Assembly (NCBI GenBank): GCA_012064385.1
Contig: QRDG01000402.1
Location: 511,835 to 575,834, forward strand
DNA from: Puccinellia tenuiflora
Lineage: Eukaryota; Streptophyta; Magnoliopsida; Poales; Poaceae
DNA length: 64,000 nucleotides
Reading direction: 5' to 3'
In this document: piece by piece, positions 1 through 12,394 of the stretch
How positions within the stretch are numbered: the first letter of the stretch is position 1
How the letters are laid out: each line of letters begins with the position of its first letter
The notes under the pieces: model-generated
The model's input: the letters and a program-made list of their open reading frames with translations, nothing else
The model's database searches: none
What the model was told of the DNA's origin: nothing
Position numbers and translations under genes: made by a program

Positions 1-8
1 AAGGGGGA

Positions 9-16
9 TATTTATA
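9..16 (-). promoter_or_regulatory. TATA box of the copia LTR
   Basis: TATAAATA on the minus strand. The same box recurs at 10869-10876 in the nested solo LTR, and a TATAAAA variant is at 12351-12357 in the outer part of the middle LTR. The position within the LTR fits the U3/R promoter. Inferred from sequence only. Confidence 0.55.
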
Positions 17-44
17 GCCTCCCCAAAAACTAGAGCCGTTGGAA

Positions 45-435
45 AACGAGGGCCGGAAATTCCGGGTTAAAGGGGCCGGAACTTTCGGCCGGGGCCGGAT
101 ATTCCGGGGCTTACACCGGAATTTCCGGTGCCCCGGAAATTTACGGAGCAAACCTCCGGTGCAAAGTTCCGGACCCCCACCCGAGAGAAAACGCGAAAAT
201 GACTTAGCCAAAATTTCCTTGGGCCGGATATTCCGGACCAAAGACCGGAAATTCCGGACCCCCGGAAATTTCCGAGGAAACTTCCGAGGCAAAATTCCGG
301 ACCCCCTCCAGAGAGAAAAGCCAAAAAGACTTAGCCAAAAAAGCTCAGATGAAAATATGGGTCGGATATTCCGATGCAACGGCCGGAACTTCCGGGTGCC
401 GGAATTTCCGGCACCAGGGCCGGAATTTCCGCCCC
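45..435. repeat. Array of CCGG-bounded odd palindromes in the left copia LTR
   Basis: A run of irregularly spaced short palindromes such as CCGGAAATTCCGG and CCGGATATTCCGG, together with degenerate half-sites, lies just downstream (minus sense) of the LTR TATA box's flank. The same array recurs at 10910-11250. A version with different cores (CCGGAGACTCCGG) is at 12395-12790. Confidence 0.85.
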
Positions 436-858
436 ACAGAAAACAGCAGAAATTGCAATATGAAAATGGGCATATCTTTTGCATCCGGACTCCGTTTTCG
501 ATGATCTTGGGCTCGTTAGACTCGCAACGAAAAGCTCTACAAGATCATGCAGAGAAACATTATTGTCCATCATGTGAGGAGGAAATCAGAAGGAGAGAGT
601 TTGACCTTTCTTAGAAGAGACCAACCGGAAAAACCTCCAAAATAAAAAACGCAAGAGGGTATTCATGAAATCCGTTTTTGATGGACTAGAGCTTGGTATG
701 GAGATGAACACAAGCTCTAAATTCTCACATGGATAAAAGCCAAATAAGAATCAATAAAGATGATTGCATGGATGCAAAGGTTTGTGCTCTCTACGACGAT
801 ACGATCACGATATACGGTCGAGAGCCCCTCTTGATAGTACGGCTATCTATCCTATAAC

Positions 859-888
859 CCGGTCTCTCACTAAACATCATGAGACCGG
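859..888. other. Conserved 8-bp-stem hairpin in the copia LTR
   Basis: CCGGTCTC and GAGACCGG form an 8-bp inverted repeat around a 14-nt loop. The stem is identical at 11680-11709 and 13360-13389, while the loop differs in the third copy. This suggests an RNA hairpin or protein site retained within the LTR. Confidence 0.6.
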
Positions 889-1443
889 TAAAATAGAAAC
901 CCTATCAAGATCATACCTTTGCCTTGCGCATTAATCCACTTGAGGTCAACGAAGTCGATCTTCATCTCCTCAAGACCTCTTTATTGCGCTTCGCTTGGTG
1001 AAGATCCACATGATACTCCCCCATACACCAAGATAGGAGAAGCACCACATAGACAAATCTTCACTTGGACTTTATCTTTAAATGGTTGGCAAGATCCAAG
1101 CATATGACATCTTCTTGTTGATCATCTTGAACTTGAACCACACCAATTGACACCGTCCTTCATGAGCTACACGAGATCTTCCTTTTGATGCAAGATCATG
1201 ACAAGACACCATACCATGAGATCACATGATCCCTCATGGTACATTACAAGCCTTGTGTATTGATCAACTTGCACATAGCCTTGATCAACATATAATCTTC
1301 TTCTTCCATTAGCCTTGATTCCAACATATGGAGATGAAGCAACGCAAATGAACACATCCTACAATTAGCTCAACACAAATATTAGTCCATAGAGATAGTC
1401 ATTAATTACTAAAACCATGCATGGGATCAACCATGCACTTTCA

Positions 1444-1457
1444 ATCTCCCCCATTTT
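1444..1457 (-). promoter_or_regulatory. Polypurine tract of copia internal 1
   Basis: On the minus strand this reads AAAATGGGGGAGAT directly before the LTR start TGAAAGTGC. The same tract is at 13796-13809 next to the shared LTR. It would prime plus-strand cDNA synthesis. Confidence 0.75.
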
Positions 1458-4400
1458 GGTAATTGATGACAATCCCTTTTTAAGAGGGTTTATATAATGA
1501 ATAAAGCATCCTTGCAATACAAACGAGCAAGGATGCAAGCGCATTAAAGGCAAATGCAACAAAAGCATAAAACCCAAATTCCCTTAAACCCTCTAAACTT
1601 CTCCCCCATTGGCATCGATTGCCGAAATGGGAAGAAAAATTTAGAGAGCCAATATAATATGAGTTCCTCCATAAAGGTGATGGCAATCCCTTTTAATGAA
1701 AACTATAGGAAATCAAACTATATTGAGGATCCAAAGATTGCAAAAAGGATGAAATCATTCTAAACATCTCCACAAAGGAGAAAAGCAATCAAAAAGATAC
1801 AAAGCGAGAGTTCTAAATAACAACGGAGAAGCTCCCCAATGTTCATGCACAAATGAGGAGTGCATAAATATGGTATCCTCACTCCCCGAAAATCATCTAG
1901 AACACTCAACACGTGCAAGAGTGCATAATGCAAAAGCAAATCATAGCACTTGCACCAAAGATGTGGTTGAGCCAAAAGAAGATACCAATTTTCAAAGATT
2001 CAACATAAGATAGGCCCAACCGAGATAAAAAGATCTTTTTAGAGAAATATGTTCACAAGCTTAGGGATACCAATTGGAAATTAAACCAATTGAAAATGCC
2101 AAAATCTAGTGAGAGCATTTAGACAAAGAAAAATCAACATGCTCACCATGGTAGGCATGAGGTCAAAAGATCTTCAAGAAATACATGAGTGTGTAAAGAT
2201 ACCAATAAACAATAAGACAAGCACTCATGAGACAAATTTGGAGGCCACCAAAGAATTATAGATAAAACACAAGGTGGCTAAAAAAGAAATAGGATACCGA
2301 CTAAAAGATGACCTCTCTCATATGTATAGGTTTCTAATTAGACAAACCGTAAAGATATACATCCGCAAAGAAACATATACATACGAAATGGTGCGGGAAA
2401 AGGAGAACAAGGTATCCAAAAGGAAGTCATAAATATACAAACGAGATTATTACATAAAAGCATAGCACATAGCTCAAATTTATCTCATTGTATATGAATG
2501 AAATTCAAATATATCAAATGCATCACACATATCACTAAGTGAACAAGAGATAGTGGAGATGCTTTGAGTTAGGCAACAAGTATCACAAAGAAATAATATC
2601 AATTGAAGAAAAGGTTTTTGCAAATTCATCACACATATCACAAAGATATATTAAGTGAAGGAGATAGGCCAAAACCACAACAATTGCATCTAAAAGCTTT
2701 TCATGCCAAGAGGCAACCTACACAAGGTTGGATACTAAAAAGTATGCATGAGATAGATACTTGTTACCGAGATGGCATTGGTGAAGAAGAAGATGAGAAT
2801 TTTGATTATCATCAAAGCTTGACTCCGACAATCACATGGTGAGAACACCTTCCTTATGAATGAGACAAGCATCCAATGCATCTCCATTGTACCTAAAACA
2901 CAATTAGAGTACAAAATGGTTCCCAAACTCATTGGGTCCCATAGTAGTTAGATCAACTACAATATATAGGAAACACTCCACATAAATATGTGCATATAGA
3001 TATGAAATTGAATTTCACGCACATCTTAGCCGATTTAGGATTCGGTGGAGTATCCCCTATATATTGGAACTAAAAGGACTAGCATGCCATATAATATATA
3101 TGTTAAAGGATATACATACAAAGCCTTTCAAGATCCAAACGAGATACAATTTGGACAAAAACACCAAGTAAACCAAGAAGAGAGCACACAAGAGTGTGAC
3201 ACTAAAGGTTGTCCAAATTATATCAAACTCCAAATCAACACATGATTGAGGAAAAATCAAATCAACAAATGATTGATTCCAAAACACATCAACACATGAA
3301 GTGTGGTATCAAAAGGAATCAAATCAACACAACAAATGATCGATAAGACACCAATTGAAAATAAGATACCAATTAAAACAAAAAATATCAACTAGGAGAA
3401 AAGATACCAAGAAGAGGGTGATACTTGACCGAAATCAAGTAAAGTAAAATAAGGCAAAAGGTATCAAGACTCCCACAATAAATATCAATTGGAACAAATA
3501 TCTATGATGAGATATTAAATTCCAATTAATACCAATTGAAGGTACCAAAACAAGATAAAGAATCAAATGGCAATTGCAAGGATCAAAAATTGATAGATAG
3601 GTTAGTGTTCTAAATAAAAAGAAATGCTCCCCCAAGATTAATGCATTATCATATATATTTGCGTTTGAATACAAAATGCACACACAAGGGATCATTACTC
3701 TCCGTATTTTATCTACAACACTAAACACTACCAATTGAAAAAATAGGATACATTCAAAAGGCAAGGAAGGCAATAGATAAAGCAAATCAATGCAAGAGCC
3801 AATGTGAAGATGGTCTACAAAATCCACCACAATTACTAGTATCACTTGTCATGGACAAGGAGTATATAGAGATATTTCTCGGTGGTATAAAGGAACGATG
3901 TACAAGACCAACTTCACCACAAACTAGCAAATGGCAAAAGATAGGAATTAAAACACCATTTTTGAAAGAGGTTTGTTGGTAGTTTCAATTATTCGAACCA
4001 ACCGGCAAACCCATGGTTAGAATAAAAGGAAACAAATGGTTTCTCACATAATATATGGAAATGCATATTAGAGAAAAACCACACCAAGCAAGCCCATGCA
4101 AACAAGAGCCAAAAGATAACCAAAAGGAAATTGGAACTTGTTCGAGCAAACATGCCACATAGGAGAAAGATAATTCGCAATATCAACTCTAAGTGGCAAA
4201 TCTCAAATGTTCACATTTTTATGGGATTGTAATATGCACATACCTTATTACTCCCCCATAATGTGATACTTCTTTTTAATTTTAAACAAGAGGCAAATAA
4301 AACCAACTAGAGAAATTAATGGACATGTAGAATTTGAATTTCTCATGAATGTGACATACCACATAGTAGCTAGATAATATTGAAATATCAATACTAGGTG

Positions 4401-4823
4401 GTGTCCTTTATGTACACACATTTTTAGGTTTGTGAAGTGCACAAAGCATTTCACTCCCCCAAAATGGGATGGTCCACTAATATCTCAAAAAGCCAAATTA
4501 AATCCACACAAGATCTAAAAAGCTCAACACAAAGTTACACTTACATGATACACAACTATCATACACAACCTTGAGTAACAAGACTAGTAGGAAAGAAGCA
4601 TATCACATACAAGCACATATTAGGAACAAAACTAACACATGCAAGGGAGCAAGCAACTTTCAATGAATATATGAGTTAAATACAAGTTACCGCAAGGAGG
4701 AAGCATTGGATATGAGATAGAGCAATATATTCCAATTGACTTGGCTTGAGAAATAAACCATGAAGATCCCTCAATTCTTCAAAAGTAGCCAAGTCACCAA
4801 TGTCCTTCACTAGCACCTATTGA
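1458..4823 (-). other. AT-rich non-coding 3' internal region, copy 1
   Basis: About 3.4 kb between the gag stop and the PPT where a copia element should carry pol. I find no integrase, reverse transcriptase or RNase H motif in any frame. The DNA is A-rich on the plus strand and repeatedly contains GATACCAATT-type words (for example 1981, 2066, 3368). It aligns along its length with 13810-17155, so the region is a shared, inherited part of the family and not local decay of one copy. Confidence 0.75.
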
Positions 4824-6309
4824 TCAAGTTGAAGCTTGTTGGTCCCTAACCACGTTGGGTCCTAAGAGGTTAGTCACAATAGGTTTGGGAACCCAAATGG
4901 TGCCCTTCTTGACACCACTTTGAGCTCCCACATACTTGGCAAACACATTGCCAACTCTATCCTTCCTAAGAGAATATACATCATCAATTATGATAGGAGA
5001 GGAAGAGGTACCGTTAGTGCATGAAGAAGCAAAATGACCTTTGCCACGGCAAAGGTAGCAACACCGACTCTTCTTCTTCTTAATAGGCTCCTCAACTTGA
5101 GGAGCAATAACTTGAGTCTCCTTAGGAGGTGGCCTTTGTTCAACTCGTGGTGCACCATGAGATTGAGCAAGGGGCCGCTTCCCTAGTTGCTTCTCACTAA
5201 GAGGCTTCTTCTTCCTCATTGGGCAATCCCGAACATGGCGCCCTTCAATCTTGCACTTGAAGTAAATGATGTTGGCCGGATTCTTGATTGGAACTTGGCC
5301 CTTCTTCTTCTTCTTCTTCTTCTCAACCTTGGACTTGTTCTTGTTGTTGGAGTTGAATCCAAGTCCACTCTTGTCATTGGGGGATTGTTGCACACTCAAC
5401 ATGTTGTCAAGTGCACGCTTCCCTTCATGACGCTTTTCCAAGCCTTTCCTCATAGACGTGGCTTGGGCCTTGAGCTCTCCTCTTTTCTCTACATGGTTAG
5501 TGACAACACAAGTACTAGAGGAGGTAGATGCATCATTATTAGAGAAACAAGGCAAAGCAAGTAATTCATCACAAGATGTGCCAATATTACGAGTGGATGA
5601 ACTACTAGGACTAGCACATGGCAATATGGCATTTTTAGTTAAGATTGTGCTATTATCCACATGAGGCTCAATAGATGTTACCTTTGTAGTGATGGCCTCA
5701 TGAGCTAACTTTAGACTAGCATAGGATGCTAGAAGATCATCATTGGAGCTAGATAGCTTTTTATGATTTTCTTCCAGTTTCCTATACTTGCTAGTTAGCA
5801 ACTCAAGTTGAGCCCTTAGCTCAACATTCTCCTTCAAAGTGGATGCTTCACAAGAAATTGAGTTAGTAGCACAAGCATCATTGACATTAGGGATGGAAGA
5901 AGAAATCTTAGCAAGCTCTTCATTTAATTTAGCATTTTCATTTTTCGTGACCTTATATTTAGCAATGGCATGGTCACTTTATTTAATGATTTTAGCAATT
6001 ATTTCATTATGAGACTCCTCGATAGAATCTAGTTTCTCCTCAAGAGAAGCACGAGTCTCTTGCTCTTCCTCAAGAGCATCTTCTAACGATGCTTTCTCCA
6101 TAGCATCATCTCTTTCGATCTTACCCTTTTCTTCAAGTCTTGCTTCCAAGGCCTCAATAATTTCCCCACGCTCAATTAGGGTGCTCATGATTTCAAAGAG
6201 GTTAGCTTGGGCACTTTTATTGCTAGGAAGGGATTTAAGAATCATTAGGCCTTTATTTTGAAGCAAAGCATTAACCTTTTCCACATCATCTTCTTCATCA
6301 TTATTATCA

Positions 6310-8029
6310 CTAGCTTAATGTCCGTGCGTTGCAACGGGAGAAAAAATAACGTGCGTTAATTTAACTTTAGCGGGTGTTAGATGTCCCTAATTTCACAGAA
6401 CCTACTCCGCGAGCTACTGCACGTCAACTCTTTTATACAACTATGCAAAACATCACAAGTAAAGTTACCCCAGAGATAATGAGAAAATAATGTTTCACTT
6501 AAATGCCAAACATCACAAAACCGGCAAAATAAAATAAGATAAAATGCGGAAGTAATGTTATTCTCGCCATGCCTACCTGAGTTTCACTTAAGAGGAAAAA
6601 AAATAGCTAGATTCAAGAATGGAGGGCAAACTCTATCTTGTACTATTTTTCACCTTTTCATCGTTCTTCTAATAAACACAACTTCACGTGTGTCCGATAA
6701 AACAAATACTTCGCAATGTGACTGTCCATATTGTTATCTTTGGTTTAGACTTAAGATCCTTTGAACGTCAGGTCCAGCTTGGTCATAGAAACAGTAATGA
6801 TCGCTACTGCCTTCACGGCCACAATCAGTTCTCGTAATCGACATGTTCACTACAGACAGCGACACCTCCTTCACGTCCACAGTTTATGCCCATAGCAGAC
6901 CCCTCCACTTTTTACCACCGACATATAATGATGTAATGTAAAGAATTTACAATTCACAGTAAAAATGTTTCTACACGGAAGGGAATAATTCAAACTGTTT
7001 GATCATTGTATATATAGGATATAAGGTTAAAACCTACTTAATTTCAGGCACTTTATCTATAAACTAAATCAAAATATTCCATTGTGATAGTAAAGCATTT
7101 TTTTAATTTAAACATATAAAAATCAATCAATTGTACTCCAATATTCCAATTGCTTATATTCAAAAGAATTTTGTTGATAGTTTCAAAAACAAATCGTTGA
7201 TTACCCTCCTTTACCTGATTTTATGTGTATATCAAAATATCACGTGCATACATCTAAGATACAATGCTAACTCAGCTAGACAAATAATCAATGGAAAAAC
7301 AAAATACGCCTCTGTCGAGCATGTGCGTTCTCAGATCTGTCACAATGTGATGCAAGTACAGCTAAGCTACTATGCTAGGGTAGTCAATTAATACTGTAGT
7401 AAAGAATGAATAAGACCGCACATTCTTTTTAGATTAGGTGCATGCCGAAGAACTGAGGCCAAGCCTTACAGTTACAGACATACTTATTGATGGAGAAGTC
7501 CACGCGTCCGTCGGAGCCATGAATGATGAATCGCACCTTGACGCGGCCGTCGGTTGCCCTCTGCCATAAAATTAAAGTGCCGCGACACCACGACGCCTTG
7601 CCTGGCTTCTGCTCGGAGTCTATGTCGGATCGCACACCGTGTATAAGGTGACGCTCCGCGCCGGCGAGAACCGTCGTGTTCCGGTGCCGAGACTCGTTCG
7701 ACGGGGTGTCGTGCGATTTGATCATGACCGTGTAGACGTGTAGTTTATATATGAGTACATAGACGTGAGGTTGCCTCCTTCGATCCGATCGGGACTTCTT
7801 TTTCAATTAACTATTGTTTTTTCAGGATTTTCGGGTCGGACACTCGGACGTACAGCGAACTTGACAAATCGAATCGTTTTTTATTTGTATCGGTGGCATA
7901 ACAGTAAATATAATGTCGAACCGTTTTTTAACTTACCAGTGGCAGGGTGGGTAATTATTTATAATCTTAGGGGCAATTACAATGACCTACCATGAACCAT
8001 CACGTCCGGTTCTAATATTATAGTTTAGA
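6310..8029 (-). mobile_element. Helitron, non-autonomous, inserted in copia gag copy 1
   Basis: Comparison with gag copy 2 shows extra DNA here. On the minus strand it begins TCTAAACTATAATATTAG and ends with CCCGTTGCAACGCACGGAC, a short spacer and CTAG. The insertion falls between host A (8030) and host T (6309), with no TSD. TC start, a palindrome-rich 3' end (CGTTGCAACG), CTAG terminus and A/T insertion are the Helitron signature, and this 3' end resembles the common grass Helitron end as I remember it. At 1720 bp it cannot encode RepHel. It includes a GC-rich stretch (7480-7760) unlike its flanks. Confidence 0.78.
7429..7806 (-). other. Unrecognised open frame in the Helitron, possible captured gene fragment
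   Basis: A 125-codon minus-strand frame covers a GC-rich island in otherwise AT-rich DNA. The central part (around HRNTTVLAGAERHL to GRVKVRFIIHGSDGR) has a protein-like composition, and grass Helitrons often carry host exon fragments. I do not recognise the family and claim no function. The frame could equally be chance. Confidence 0.3.
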
Positions 8030-8876
8030 TCATCATTATCAACATTGTTATTATCATTGCAAGAAGAATATTTAGCCATAAGGCAATGAGTGATGGATGA
8101 AGAAGAGCAATTAATTTCTGAACTACTCAAGTTCACATCTTGTTGCATAGCTAATTGGGTTTACTCTACATTATTATTCATGCAAGAGTTAGAGGAAACA
8201 CAAGCATTTTTATCATGGCAACAAGATAAAACAAGCATATCATCATTAGATTTATCTAAGCAATTTTTGGATGATATACAAGGACTATCAACACTAGCAT
8301 GTATGCCATTTATAGTGCTAGAAGAGTTTAAGTCCAAAGATGAGGCATTACAACAAGATAGGGATAGAAGATCATCATAAAAGAGCTCACTATCAATATT
8401 GCAAAGCCTATCACTACTCACCATTACATTGGTTTGTGGCTTACCACATTTTGGTGAAGTAGATGAAGACGAGAGCTCGTCACGGCCGGAGGTGGAGGGA
8501 GAGTAATCATCCTCAATAGAGTTGGACAAACCATATTTATCTTGTAGCTTGGTCCAAAGCTCATGAGCATCCCGGAGAGGCAAGATTGACTCAAACACTA
8601 CAACACTCACAAATTTGCAAAACTCATTAGAAGCTAGAGCATCTAGATATAAGTTTTTCTCATCCTCTAAAGTCGTACTTTCGTAATCCTTTGGAGGAGA
8701 AAAACCTATATCTAAGATACGCTCAATATTGGGGTCCAAGACCCGAAAGTGACTAAGCATATGAGTTTTCCAAACATTAAAATTTGTGCCATTGAATATA
8801 AACATGAAATCGTGCACTAAATCCCTAGACGACATCTTTTACTCTCTAGGCGGTAAAGCCAAACAAGAGAGACGAG

Positions 8877-8888
8877 GCTCTGATACCA
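8877..8888 (-). promoter_or_regulatory. Primer-binding site of copia internal 1
   Basis: On the minus strand TGGTATCAGAGC, complementary to the initiator tRNA-Met 3' end, lies 2 bp from the LTR edge at 8891. It fixes the element orientation. Confidence 0.9.
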
Positions 8889-9841
8889 ATTGAAAGAACA
8901 AACTATGCCCGAGATGTCGCCTAGAGGGGGGGGGGGTGAATAGACGATTAATTTTTTTTCTAATTAGGGGCTTGATAATTGCGGAATAAAACTATGTGTT
9001 TAAATTAACAAGCCAACAACCAATGATTCTAGGTTCACCTATGTGCACCAACAACTTATGCTAAGCAAATCAAGCAACAAGGTGATAACAAGATATGAAC
9101 TTTAAGCACGAAGGCTATCACAATGTAAATTGCATAAGTAAAGCTCGGGTATAGAAATAACCGAGGCACGCGGAGACGAGGATGTATTCCCGAGTTCCTC
9201 CTTGTTAAGTGAGTACGTCTCGTTGGAGGGGTGTGAGCTCGCCACAAAAGGCCTACTCAAGATGCCACAAAGGTCTCACCCTATTCTGCGATGAACCTCA
9301 CCCAAGGGATTGGTTCACCTTCCACTATCGGAATCATTCGAGGCGGATTCCGTAGCCCTTTACAACTTCTCTTGGGGCACACACCCACAACTCAATTGGG
9401 GGCTCCCAAACTCGTGCCGAAGCTTCACAACTCGAAGTCTTCGCGGCACATCCAAACCGTCTAGGGTACACAATGCACCCAAGAGGCACAAAGCTCTTGG
9501 GAACACAATGCACCCAAGAGTAACAAGCTTCTCAACGTCGATCTTCACGTATCACAGTAGGGAGAGCAACCCGATGCAACAAATGCAAGAGGCAAGAACA
9601 CACAAAGTGGTCAAGTCCTTCACTCCCAAATTCGAACCAAGCAACAAATGCTTTGGGGGGAATAAGAGAGGAAGAACAAAGAGGATAAACACAAAGTAAC
9701 CCCAAATCTAGATCCACTAGGTTCCCCTCACTTAGAGAAGATTTTGATTGGTGGAATGGTAGATCTAGATCTCCTCTCTTGAATTCCTAAGTTTGGGCAA
9801 GAATCATTGGAGGGATTTGGAGAGGGCAAGGTTTTCCAAGG

Positions 9842-12273
9842 TGAAAGAACAAACTATACCCGAGATGTCGCCTAGTGGGGGGTGGGGGGGGGTGAATAGG
9901 CGATTAAAACTTTTTCTAATTAGGGGCTTGATAATTGCAGAATAAAACTATGTGTTTAAATTAACAAGCCAACAACCTATGATTCTAGGTTCACCTATGT
10001 GCACCAACAACTTATGCTAAGCAAATCAAGCAACAAGGTGATAGCAAGATATGAACTTCAAGCACGAAGGCTATCACAATGTAAATTGCATAAGTAAAGC
10101 TCGGGTATAGAAATAACCGAGGCACGCGGAGACGAGGATATATTCCCGAGTTCCTCCTTGTTAAGGGAGTATGTCTCGTTGGAGGGGTGTGAGCTCGCCA
10201 CAAAAGGCCTACTCAAGATGCCACAAAGGTCTCACCCTATTCTGCGATGAACCTCACCCAAGGGATTGGTTCACCTTCCACTATCGGAATCCTTCGAGGC
10301 GGATTCCGGAGCCCTTTACAACTTCTCTTGGGGCACACACCCACAACTCAATTGGGGGCTCCCAAACTCGTGCCGAAGCTTCACAACTCGAAATCTTCGC
10401 GGCACATCCAAACCGTCTAGGGTACACAATGCACCCAAGAGGCACAAAGCTCTTGGGAACACAATGCACCCAAGAGTAACAAGCTTCTCAACGTCGATCT
10501 TCACGTATCACAGTAGGGAGAGCAACCCGATGCAACAAATGCAAGAGGCAAGAACACACAAAGTGGTCAAGTCCTTCACTCCCAAATTCGAACCAAGCAA
10601 CAAATGCTTTGGGGGGAATAAGAGAGGAAGAACAAAGGGGATGAACACAAAGTAACCCCAAATCTAGATCCACTAGGTTCCCCTCACTTAGAGGAGAATT
10701 TGATTGGTGGGATGGTAGATCTAGATCTCCTCTCTTGAATCCCTAAATTTGGGCAAGAATCATCGGATGGATTGAGAGGAATCAAGCTCACAAGATTGCA
10801 ACAATGGAGGAGAGAGAGTGAGTGAGCTGAGCAAATTGAGCCACCAGCACTTGGGGGAAGAAGGGGGCTATTTATAGCCTCCCCCAAAAACTAGCCGTTG
10901 GAAAAACGAGGGGCCGGAAATTCCGGGTTAAAGGGGCCGGATATTCCGGGGCTTACACCGGAATTTCCGGTGCCCCGGAAATTTACGGAGCAAACCTCCG
11001 GTGCAAAGTTCCGGACCCCCACCCGAGAGAAAACGCGAAAATGACTTAGCCAAAATTTCCTTGGGCCGGATATTCCGGACCAAAGACCGGAAATTCCGGA
11101 CCCCCGGAAATTTCCGAGGAAACTTCGGAGGCAAAATTCCGGACCCCCTCCAGAGAGAAAAGCCAAAAAGACTTAGCCAAAAAAGCTCAGATGAAAATAT
11201 GGGCCGGATATTCCGGTGCAACGGCCGGAACTTCCGGGGGCCAGAATTTCCGCCCCACAGAAAACAACAGAAATTGCAATATGAAAATGGGCATATCTTT
11301 TGCATCCGGACTCCGTTTTCGATGATCTTGGGCTCGTTAGACTCGCAACGAAAAGCTCTACAAGATCATGCAGAGAAACATTATTGTCCATCATGTGAGG
11401 AGGAAATCATAAGGAGAGAGTTTGACCTCTCTTAGAAGAGACAAACCGGAAAAACCTCCAAAATAAAAAACACAAGAAGGTATTCATGAAATCCGTTTTT
11501 GATGAACTAGAGCTTGGTATGGAGATGAACACAAGCTCTAAATTCTCACATGGATAAAAGCCAAATAAGAACCAATAAAGATGATTGCATGGATGCAAAG
11601 GTTTGTGCTCTATACGACGATACGATCACGATATACGGTCGAGAGCCCCTCTTGATAGTACGGCTATCTATCCTATAACCCGGTCTCTCACTAAACATCA
11701 TGAGACCGGTAAAATAGAAACCCTATCAAGATCATACCTTTGCCTTGCGCATTAATCCACTTGAGGTCGACGAAGTCGATCTTCATCTCCTCAAGACACA
11801 CCACATTTCTTGATTGCGCTTCGCTTGGTGAAGATCCACATGATGCTCCCCCATACACCAAGATAGGAGAAGCACCACATAGACAAATCTTCACTTGGCC
11901 TTTATCTTCAAATGGTTTGCAAGATCCAAGCATATGACATCTTCTTGTTGATCATCTTGAACTTGAACCACACCACTTGACACCGTCCTTCATGAGCTAC
12001 ACGAGATCTTCCTTTTGATGCAAGCTCATGACAAGAGACCATACCATGACATCACATGATCCCTCATGGTACATTACTAGCCTTGTGTATTGATCAACTT
12101 GCACATAGCCTTGATCAACATATAATCTTCTTCTTCCATTAGCCTTGATTCCAACATATGGAGATCAAGCAACGCAAATGAACACATCCTACAATTAGCT
12201 CAACACAAATATTAGTCCATAGAGATTGTCATTAATTACCAAAACCATGCATGGGATCAACCATGCACTTTCA
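9842..12273 (-). mobile_element. Solo LTR of the same copia family inside the middle LTR
   Basis: A complete LTR (TGAAAGAAC...GCACTTTCA, 2432 bp) is flanked by perfect 5-bp duplications CAAGG (9837-9841 and 12274-12278). No PBS or PPT sequence lies inside, so it is a solo LTR left by LTR-LTR recombination of a full element that had landed in a relative's LTR. It is the best reference for the complete LTR of this family in the window. Confidence 0.88.
10910..11250. repeat. CCGG palindrome array in the nested solo LTR
   Basis: Same order and cores (CCGGAAATTCCGG, CCGGATATTCCGG) as 45-435, with small differences, including loss of one unit near 11235. Confidence 0.85.
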
Positions 12274-12394
12274 CAAGGTCAACAATGGAGGGAGAGAGAG
12301 TGAAATTCGTGCAGCCAAAAACCTTAGGGCAAAAGGGGAAGAAGGGGGCCTTTTATAGGTCCCCTAAAAAACTAGCCGTTGGAGGCCACTCAAA

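Larger units (their letters stand above)
1..1443 (-). mobile_element. Left LTR of the copia compound (partial, 3' LTR of internal 1)
   Basis: This stretch matches 10860-12273 and the distal part of 8891-13795. Its right end ...GCACTTTCA is followed by ATCTCCCCCATTTTGG, which on the minus strand is the polypurine tract, so this is the 3' LTR. The left end (TGAAAGAAC...) lies outside the window. It contains a minus-strand TATAAATA box near position 9-16, an array of CCGG palindromes and a conserved hairpin (859-888). No gene is present; short open frames here are incidental. Confidence 0.85.
4824..8835 (-). pseudogene. gag: Ty1-copia Gag, copy 1, disrupted by Helitron
   Basis: Three blocks match the intact Gag at 17156-19432: an N-terminal part (start 8835, MSSRDLVHDF), a coiled-coil part (5979-6284) and a C-terminal part (4824-5978). 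A Helitron (6310-8029) splits the first two. A nonsense codon around 5979-5981 replaces a Glu codon of copy 2. In the first zinc knuckle the leading Cys is Tyr (YFKCKIEGRHVRDC), so that CCHC motif is broken, while the second (CYLCRGKGHFASSC) is whole. Gag would form the cytoplasmic virus-like particle and bind element RNA; this copy cannot make a full protein. Confidence 0.85.

Noticed and set aside
39..614. 191-codon frame with repeated FRG/FRxPGNF units (also 11001-11435)
   Set aside because: Repeat-derived translation of the palindromes in a non-coding LTR; no promoter on that strand.
9310..10655. Two identical 129-codon frames
   Set aside because: They lie at the same place in two nested LTR copies, opposite to element transcription, and match no protein I know.
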